Source of the DNA: Parvibaculum lavamentivorans DS-1
GTDB taxonomy: Bacteria; Pseudomonadota; Alphaproteobacteria; Parvibaculales; Parvibaculaceae
Reading direction: 5' to 3'
DNA length: 64,000 nucleotides
Assembly (NCBI RefSeq): GCF_000017565.1
Contig: NC_009719.1
Location: 2,277,001-2,341,000, forward strand
Shown here: positions 58,613 to 64,000 of the stretch, one piece after another
How positions within the stretch are numbered: position 1 is the first letter of the stretch
Layout: each line of letters starts with the position of its first letter
Program-made: the position numbers and the translations under genes
Notes under the pieces: model-generated
Told to the model about the DNA's origin: nothing
What the model saw: the letters and a program-made list of their open reading frames with translations, nothing else
The model's database searches: none

Positions 58613-60169
58613 ATGACGCGTCCCGGCTTTCTGCCGCTCATTTTCGGGCTTTCTCTGCTACTTGCCGCCTGCGCTTCCGTGCGGCAAGACCCGTCGCTTG
58701 CGCCCGGTGCCGCGCTGGCCAAGCCGGAGGAGACCGCGCTCTGGCATGCGCTGGTGCCGCCGGAGGAAGCCGCCCGGGGCCATTCCGGCTTCTTCTTCCT
58801 CGAAGGCGGGCTCGACGCCTATGAGACGCGCCTTCTCGCCATCGAATCGGCGGCGCGCACTATCGATCTTCAATATTACATCTGGGATTTCGACGGCAGC
58901 GGCCGCGCCATCAGCGAGGCGCTCTTTCGCGCGGCGGAGCGTGGCGTCCATGTCCGCGCGCTGGTCGATGGCTATCTGGTCGACAATGACTCCGAGCCGC
59001 TGAAGCAGATCGTCAATCATCCCAATATCGACGTGCGCATCTACAATGCCTTCCGCACCTCCTTCTGGCCGCGTTATCTGCGCTACGGCGAATTGCTGAT
59101 CGACTTTCCGCGCCTCAATCAGCGCATGCACAACAAGATCATCGCGGTCGACAATACCGTCGCCATCGTCGGCGGGCGCAATGTGAACGACACTTATTTC
59201 GCGCTCGACGGGGATCATTATTTCCTCGACCTCGATGTCGTCATCGCCGGTCCGCTGACGAAGGACGTGTCCGCGAGCTTCGATGCCTTCTGGAACAGTC
59301 CCTATGCCGTTCCGGTCGAGCATTTCGTGGAAGACGAGACCATTCCCTTCAGCTTCGCCACTGTCTGGAACGAGATTTTCGCCTATGACATGGAGGCCTT
59401 TCCGTTGCCGCGCCGCCTCGAGGTCATGGAGCTGGCGGAAAAATATATCGCGCTGGAGAAGCGTTTCGTCTGGGCGCCCGCGTCGCTCGTGCTCACCGCG
59501 CCCGGTCCCGTCTTTCAGGATATCGCCGTGCCGCCCGGTCAGCAGATCGAAACCGCGATGCTCTCTCATATCGCCTCGGCGGAGCGGGAAGTCCTGATCC
59601 AGAACCCCTATGTGATGATGACGGAGCCCCGTGCCGCGGTGCTTGCCGATGCGCAGGCGCGCGGCGTGCGCACCATCCTTCAGACCAATTCGCTCGCCTC
59701 GCATGATTCCGCGCTCGTCCATTACGGTTTCGTGCGCGACAGGAAGAAGTTTATGGGGAACGGCGTCGCGCTTTACGAGCTGAAGCCCCGCCCGGATAAC
59801 AGCAGGAACATGCCCGGCATCGGCCTCACGCCGGAAAAGACCACGCTCCACTCGAAGACCATCGTCTTCGACCGCCGCTATGTGTTGGTCGGCTCCTTCA
59901 ATCTCGATCCCCGCTCCATCGACTACAACTCCGAAATCGGCATCCTGATCGAAAGCCCCAAGCTCGCCTCGCGCGTCGCCGGGGCCATCGAGGTCGATCT
60001 CGCGCCGGAGAACAGCTGGCGGGTGGTCGGGGACGGGGAGGGGGGTATCGTCTGGCTGGACGAGACCGAGACGCCGCCGCTCCGCCTCGACACCGAGCCG
60101 GAGACGAGCTTCGTCGAACGGATTCCCGTCTGGCTCGGCTATGTCCTGCCCATCGACCACCTGCTGTAA
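58613..60169 (+). CDS. Phospholipase D / cardiolipin synthase-like lipoprotein
   Basis: 518 residues. Lipobox LLAACAS near residues 18-24, so outer- or inner-membrane anchored. Two HKD motifs: H173-N-K-IIAVD...GGRN and H413-S-K-TIVFD...GSFNLDPRS. The spacing and length fit the bacterial phospholipase D-type synthases such as ClsB/ClsC or the YbhO-like proteins. Substrate unknown. The ATG at 58613 with GGGGGA is chosen over an in-frame TTG at 58601. Confidence 0.9.
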   Translation: MTRPGFLPLIFGLSLLLAACASVRQDPSLAPGAALAKPEETALWHALVPPEEAARGHSGFFFLEGGLDAYETRLLAIESAARTIDLQYYIWDFDGSGRAISEALFRAAERGVHVRALVDGYLVDNDSEPLKQIVNHPNIDVRIYNAFRTSFWPRYLRYGELLIDFPRLNQRMHNKIIAVDNTVAIVGGRNVNDTYFALDGDHYFLDLDVVIAGPLTKDVSASFDAFWNSPYAVPVEHFVEDETIPFSFATVWNEIFAYDMEAFPLPRRLEVMELAEKYIALEKRFVWAPASLVLTAPGPVFQDIAVPPGQQIETAMLSHIASAEREVLIQNPYVMMTEPRAAVLADAQARGVRTILQTNSLASHDSALVHYGFVRDRKKFMGNGVALYELKPRPDNSRNMPGIGLTPEKTTLHSKTIVFDRRYVLVGSFNLDPRSIDYNSEIGILIESPKLASRVAGAIEVDLAPENSWRVVGDGEGGIVWLDETETPPLRLDTEPETSFVERIPVWLGYVLPIDHLL

Positions 60170-60258
60170 GGCGATGCCGGCCCGTGCCGATCGCGATATT
60201 GGCTCTTGGTGCCGCGCCGCTGTCCGGGTCAAATCCGGGTCTCGCAACGAGGTCCGCA

Positions 60259-60675
60259 ATGTCCAACGATGAAGCCGCCAATCTTGCAGCCGCCAACCTC
60301 GCCGTCGTCCGGCGTTATGCCGAGGCATGGGAGAAAGGCGACCTCGCGGCGATTGTCGCCTGCTATCACGACGATTTCACGCTCCACTACGGCGGCGCCC
60401 ATTCGCTTGCCGGCACGCATGCGGGAAAGCCGGCCGCGCTCGCGGCGCTTGCCGAGTTCAGCAAGCGCACCGGCCGCAAGCTGGTCGCGATCCTCGACGT
60501 CATGGCCGGGCAGGAGCGTGCCGTCGTGATCGCGCGCGAGCATTTCGACAATGGCGCGCTCATCGCCGATGTCGAGCGCGTGCTCGTCTACCGGATCGCG
60601 GACGGGCTCTTGCGCGAATGCTGGCTCCACGATGCCGACCAGCCGCTGATCGACCGGCTTCTCGCGGTTTCGTGA
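60259..60675 (+). CDS. SnoaL/NTF2-like protein
   Basis: 138 residues with the cone-shaped NTF2 fold: [58 protein letters not shown]. Members bind small molecules or act as isomerases and hydrolases; no assignment is possible. ATG 60259 follows GAGG; an in-frame ATG at 60184 is not favoured. It runs into msrA after 85 bases. Confidence 0.82.
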   Translation: MSNDEAANLAAANLAVVRRYAEAWEKGDLAAIVACYHDDFTLHYGGAHSLAGTHAGKPAALAALAEFSKRTGRKLVAILDVMAGQERAVVIAREHFDNGALIADVERVLVYRIADGLLRECWLHDADQPLIDRLLAVS

Positions 60676-60760
60676 TCCCGCCCCGGTCCCGGCGCCTTTT
60701 GCGGGCGGGCGGCAATCCCCATATACTGGGTCAAACCCCCAACAATGGGAGGCGTCCCCC

Positions 60761-61417
60761 ATGTTCAATCTCCGCAAGAAGACCGAAATGCCCGCGCCCG
60801 GCGAGGCGCTTCCCGGCCGCGATTTCGCGATCCCGACCGCGTCGCGCCATTTCGTCAACGGCGCGGACCTCAAGGGCCCCTATCCCGAAGGCAGCGAAAC
60901 GGCGATCTTCGGCCTTGGCTGCTTCTGGGGCGCGGAACGGAAATTCTGGGAGTTGCCCGGCGTCCATGTGACGGCGGTGGGCTATGCCGGCGGCTATTCG
61001 CCGAACCCCACCTATGAGGAAGTCTGTTCCGGGCGCACCGGCCACAACGAAGTCGTGCTCGTCGTCTACGATCCGAAGAAGGTGAGCTACGAGGCGCTGC
61101 TGAAGACCTTCTGGGAAAGCCACAACCCGACGCAAGGCATGCGCCAGGGCAATGATGTCGGCACGCAATACCGCTCCGGCATCTATGTGACGAGCCCCGC
61201 CCAGCGCGAAGCCGCGGAAAGCTCCCGGGCCGCCTATGAGGCCGAGCTCCGCAAGCAGGGCTATGACGTCATCACGACGGAAATCCTCGACGCGCCGGAA
61301 TTCTATTTCGCCGAGGACTACCACCAGCAATATCTCGCGAAAAACCCCGCCGGCTATTGCGGCCTCGGCGGCACCGGCGTTTCGTGCCCGATAGGCACCG
61401 GCGTCAACGCGGCCTAG
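60761..61417 (+). CDS. msrA: Peptide methionine sulfoxide reductase MsrA
   Basis: 218 residues. Catalytic cysteine C54 in [11 protein letters not shown], then [30 protein letters not shown] and a C-terminal cysteine region [13 protein letters not shown] that provides resolving residues. It reduces methionine-S-sulfoxide. Its last codon shares CTAG with the stop of the convergent zinc-ribbon gene. Confidence 0.95.
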   Translation: MFNLRKKTEMPAPGEALPGRDFAIPTASRHFVNGADLKGPYPEGSETAIFGLGCFWGAERKFWELPGVHVTAVGYAGGYSPNPTYEEVCSGRTGHNEVVLVVYDPKKVSYEALLKTFWESHNPTQGMRQGNDVGTQYRSGIYVTSPAQREAAESSRAAYEAELRKQGYDVITTEILDAPEFYFAEDYHQQYLAKNPAGYCGLGGTGVSCPIGTGVNAA

Positions 61418-61761
61418 CGGGTGGACGTTGGCGAGGGCGCGCCGCGCGGCAGGCCGCAATGCAGGCATTTTCTCGCGAGTGGGTTGCCGCACCACCACGT
61501 CATGAAGAACTGATTGTTGCAACGAGGGCAACGAAACCAGGAATACCAGATACCGACGGCGAGAAATGCGCCCATCCATGAGATGCCGATGACGAAGAAG
61601 AGGTTCTCGCCCAGCGCTGCTCCGAAGGCATTGAGAACTGCCGTCGCAATTAGGGAAAGCAGTACGACACCGGGCAGATATCCTGCGAAGACCGCCAGAA
61701 GAATGAGCCTTCTTCGGCGCATGTCAGCCCAGGCGGCCTCGTAATCAGCATTCTCGACCAT
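61414..61761 (-). CDS. Zinc-ribbon membrane protein, unknown
   Basis: 115 residues: two helices (about 20-45 and 52-72) and a C-terminal zinc ribbon with CPRC and CLHC pairs ([11 protein letters not shown] ... [10 protein letters not shown]). Small zinc-ribbon membrane proteins of this type are common and uncharacterised. It ends inside msrA's stop and is read toward it. Confidence 0.75.
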   Translation of the reverse strand: MVENADYEAAWADMRRRRLILLAVFAGYLPGVVLLSLIATAVLNAFGAALGENLFFVIGISWMGAFLAVGIWYSWFRCPRCNNQFFMTWWCGNPLARKCLHCGLPRGAPSPTSTR

Positions 61762-61836
61762 CGGATGTTCCCCCTTGCGGGGAAGATTAGCACAGGGAAG
61801 TGCGGCGTCAGCGCGGACCGGGCTTACCCGCGGGGC

Positions 61837-62970
61837 TTAATCCGGCAGCGTCGGGCCGTTTGGCTTGGCGCTGCCGTCGATGAAGAGCGAGAATTTCCGC
61901 AGGCCTTCCACCTGCGCGAAGCAGGTGTTGAGGATGACGAGGATCGGCACCGCCAGCACCGCGCCGATGACGCCCCACATCCAGCCCCAGAAGACGATGG
62001 AGATGAAGACCACCGCCGCGTTCAGCGTATGCCGCCGGCCGAGCACCGACGGCGTCACGAATTGCGACTCGATGAGGTTGCAGAGGAAATAGGCGGCGGG
62101 CGCGAGCAGGGCATGGCCGACGCTGTCGAAGGTCATGAAGGCGACGAAGCCCGTCAGCGCCATGCCGGCCAGCGCGCCCGCATAGGGAATGAAGTTCAAG
62201 AGCGCGGCGGCGAAGCCCCAGAGCAGCGCGTTGGGCAGCCCGATTGCCCACATGGAAAGGCCGATGGCGACGCCGAGCCCCGCATTGATGAGGCTGATCG
62301 AGAACAGATAGGTCGAGATTTCGCGCTCGATGCTTCTGAGGATGCGCCGCGCGCGCTCCTTGTCGGTCAGCCGCTTGGCCGAGCGGATGATGCGGTCGCG
62401 CAGGAGTTCGCCGGTCGCCAGCAGGAAATAGAGCAGCACGATGAAGATGAGGATCGAGGCGCCCTTCTGCCCGGCCACTTCCATCGCCTGCGCGACAAGC
62501 CCTTCGTCCCGCACCACGACCTCGCGCGGTGCATCGTCCGCCCGCGTCATTTCCTCGACCTGCTTCGAGGCGCGCCGCATCGCCGCCATCGGCTCGGAGA
62601 GCTCGCGCGACTTCTCCTCGAACTCCTCGATTGCGGCGGGAATACGCGCCGTCCATTCGGCCGCCGGTTCCGCCAGAAGATAGACCGATCCCGCCAGCGC
62701 GCCGATCAGTGTCGCCACGATGATCGAGGCGGAAAGCGCGTCGGGCAGGAAGCGCAAGGGCGCCGCCCGCATCAGCGGCATGAAGATGAAACTGCCGACC
62801 ACCGCCGCCGTAATCGGCGCGACGAGGTTCTGCGCGAGATAGGCCGTATAGAGGATGGCGAGCACGGCGAGGATCGCCAGCGCCGTTTCCGCCCGCATGA
62901 TGCGCGCGCGGCGTCCCGGCGTGAATCCGCCCGCCGCTTCCGTGCCGCGTTCGGCGTCAGTCTCCGGCAC
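61837..62970 (-). CDS. AI-2E (PerM) family transporter
   Basis: 377 residues with the eight-helix AI-2E topology: two early helix pairs (AETALAILAVLAILYTAYLA, DALSASIIVATLIGALAG), a long soluble stretch with charged helices, then the C-terminal membrane half with the GFAAALLNFIPYAGALAGMAL motif. GTG 62970 with GGGGGAG five bases upstream is chosen over an ATG at 63000 that lies against a terminator. Some members export autoinducer-2 or sodium/protons; the substrate here is unknown. Confidence 0.82.
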   Translation of the reverse strand: MPETDAERGTEAAGGFTPGRRARIMRAETALAILAVLAILYTAYLAQNLVAPITAAVVGSFIFMPLMRAAPLRFLPDALSASIIVATLIGALAGSVYLLAEPAAEWTARIPAAIEEFEEKSRELSEPMAAMRRASKQVEEMTRADDAPREVVVRDEGLVAQAMEVAGQKGASILIFIVLLYFLLATGELLRDRIIRSAKRLTDKERARRILRSIEREISTYLFSISLINAGLGVAIGLSMWAIGLPNALLWGFAAALLNFIPYAGALAGMALTGFVAFMTFDSVGHALLAPAAYFLCNLIESQFVTPSVLGRRHTLNAAVVFISIVFWGWMWGVIGAVLAVPILVILNTCFAQVEGLRKFSLFIDGSAKPNGPTLPD

Positions 62971-63001
62971 TCTGGCTCCCCCGCATTGAAAGGCGGCCAT
63001 G

Positions 63002-63033
63002 AAAAAGGCCGCACCATAATAACGGGCGGCCTC
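63002..63033 (-). terminator. Terminator after rpoH
   Basis: On the minus strand GGCCGC, a 13-base loop and GCGGCC are followed by TTTTTC. The T-run stops just before 63000. It ends the rpoH transcript. Confidence 0.75.
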
Positions 63034-63054
63034 TTCCTTGGTTCCTTCGCTGGC

Positions 63055-63969
63055 TCACACGCCGGCCAGCGCGTCCCGCCTTGCGTCCGCATCGGCGCGC
63101 ATGGCGTTTTTCATGGCTTTCTGCAGCTTCTCGAAGGCGCGCACCTCGATCTGGCGCACGCGCTCTCGGCTGATGCCATATTCCTGGCTGAGGTCTTCCA
63201 GCGTCGCCGGCTCGTCCTTCAGCCTGCGCTCCGTCAGAATGTGCATCTCGCGCTCGTTCAGCGTCGCCATGGCGGCGGCCAGCATTTCGCGGCGCTGGTC
63301 CAGCTCCTCGGCCTCGCCCAGCGTCGCTTCCTGATCGGCGGTGTCGTCCACCAGCCAGTCCTGCCACTCGCCGCCTTCCGAGTCCTGCCGCAAGGGTGCG
63401 TTCAGCGAATTGTCGGGGCCGGAAAGCCGCCGGTTCATCGAGATCACCTCGTCCTCGGTCACGCCGAGCCGGTCGGAAATCACCTTCACCTGTTCGGGGT
63501 GGAGGTCGCCTTCCTCGATCGCCTGGATCTGGCCCTTCACCTTGCGGAGATTGAAGAAGAGCTTCTTCTGCGCCGCGGTCGTGCCCATTTTCACGAGCGA
63601 CCATGACCGCAGGATATATTCCTGGATCGAGGCGCGGATCCACCACATGGCATAGGTCGCAAGCCGGAAGCCGCGCTCCGGCTCGAAGCGCTTCACCGCC
63701 TGCATCAGGCCCACATTGCCTTCCGAGATCACCTCGCCGATCGGCAGCCCATAGCCGCGATAGCCCATGGCGATCTTCGCCACGAGGCGGAGATGCGACG
63801 TCACAAGCTGGTGCGCCGCCTCGGTGTCCTCATGCTCCCGCCAGCGTTTGGCGAGCATGTATTCCTCCTGCGGCTCCAGCATCGGAAACTTGCGGATTTC
63901 CTGCAGGTAGCGCGACAGCGAGCCCTCCGGGTTAGGCGCGGGCGCGAGCCGCGTCCCCGGCGCCTTCAC
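63055..63969 (-). CDS. rpoH: RNA polymerase sigma-32 factor
   Basis: 304 residues from a GTG at 63969; the frame stays open to the right edge of the window, so the true start could lie outside. Region 2 is seen in [40 protein letters not shown]-type sequence (in part [19 protein letters not shown]) and region 4 in [19 protein letters not shown]. The RpoH box region is [21 protein letters not shown]-like ([16 protein letters not shown]). It directs heat-shock transcription, and FtsH from this window is its likely regulator or target. Confidence 0.9.
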   Translation of the reverse strand: [304 protein letters not shown]

Positions 63970-64000
63970 CAGCGCCCTCGGCGCCTTGGGCGCCTTTTCG

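Overview
The window is a GC-rich chromosomal segment of an alphaproteobacterium, almost entirely protein-coding. It shows no phage, insertion sequence, tRNA, rRNA or CRISPR array. Alphaproteobacterial markers include the zapA - 6S RNA - 5-formyl-THF cyclo-ligase order, a serC-leader RNA in front of serC, DUF1465 and DUF4164 proteins, the tkt-gap-pgk-fba cluster, a TPP riboswitch before thiC, and dispersed palindromes of the alphaproteobacterial REP type. A CYP153-type P450 and a Sul-like dihydropteroate synthase directly upstream of glmM point to the Rhodobiaceae/Parvibaculum group. That placement is an inference from gene content, not a database match.

Layout. 0-4.3 kb: DUF1465 gene, rpmE, an ABC exporter and a membrane-anchored paraoxonase-like lactonase. 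4.3-15.6 kb, nearly all minus strand: a MotA/MotB-like proton-channel pair with a small OmpA protein, suhB, efp, a Sel1-repeat protein, thiE, and the central-carbon genes fba, pgk, gap and tkt. 15.9-19.2 kb, plus strand: DUF4164, zapA, 6S RNA, 5-FCL, a YmdB-type phosphoesterase and a CgeB-like protein. 19.2-32.1 kb: a structured intergenic region, then yebC, ruvCAB, ybgC-tolQRAB-pal-cpoB, tilS and ftsH. This is the conserved Holliday-junction and Tol-Pal block.

32.2-34.6 kb: a ferredoxin/CYP153 operon divergent from a TetR regulator, with a palindrome in the shared control region. 34.6-37.9 kb: Sul-like folP, glmM, thiD. 37.9-41.8 kb: a MocR regulator divergent from phzF-lysE, with a perfect 16-bp palindrome between them, then an EamA transporter. 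41.9-44.8 kb: serC-serA under a serC RNA element. 44.9-51.6 kb: two tandem PAS_5 proteins, a pentapeptide-repeat/OsmC/pirin operon, purA, two MAPEG proteins and a nitronate monooxygenase. 51.7-54.1 kb: a TPP riboswitch followed by an unknown membrane protein and thiC. 54.1-64 kb: REP-like palindromes around a VOC protein and a Mug/TDG-like glycosylase, a D-aminoacylase-type amidohydrolase, an unknown membrane protein, a PLD-family lipoprotein, an NTF2-like protein, msrA, a zinc-ribbon membrane protein, an AI-2E family transporter and rpoH at the right edge.

The most notable locus is the chromosomal sul2-like folP next to glmM. It has the protein motifs and the neighbour expected of the ancestral source of mobile sulfonamide-resistance genes. 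Other points worth a second look are an uncharacterised membrane protein inside the TPP riboswitch operon, a stem-rich intergenic region before yebC, the non-flagellar MotAB/OmpA cluster, the MocR-PhzF-LysE module with its operators, and a Mug-like glycosylase with a non-canonical motif 1. Several very long antisense reading frames are codon-bias shadows and were left out.
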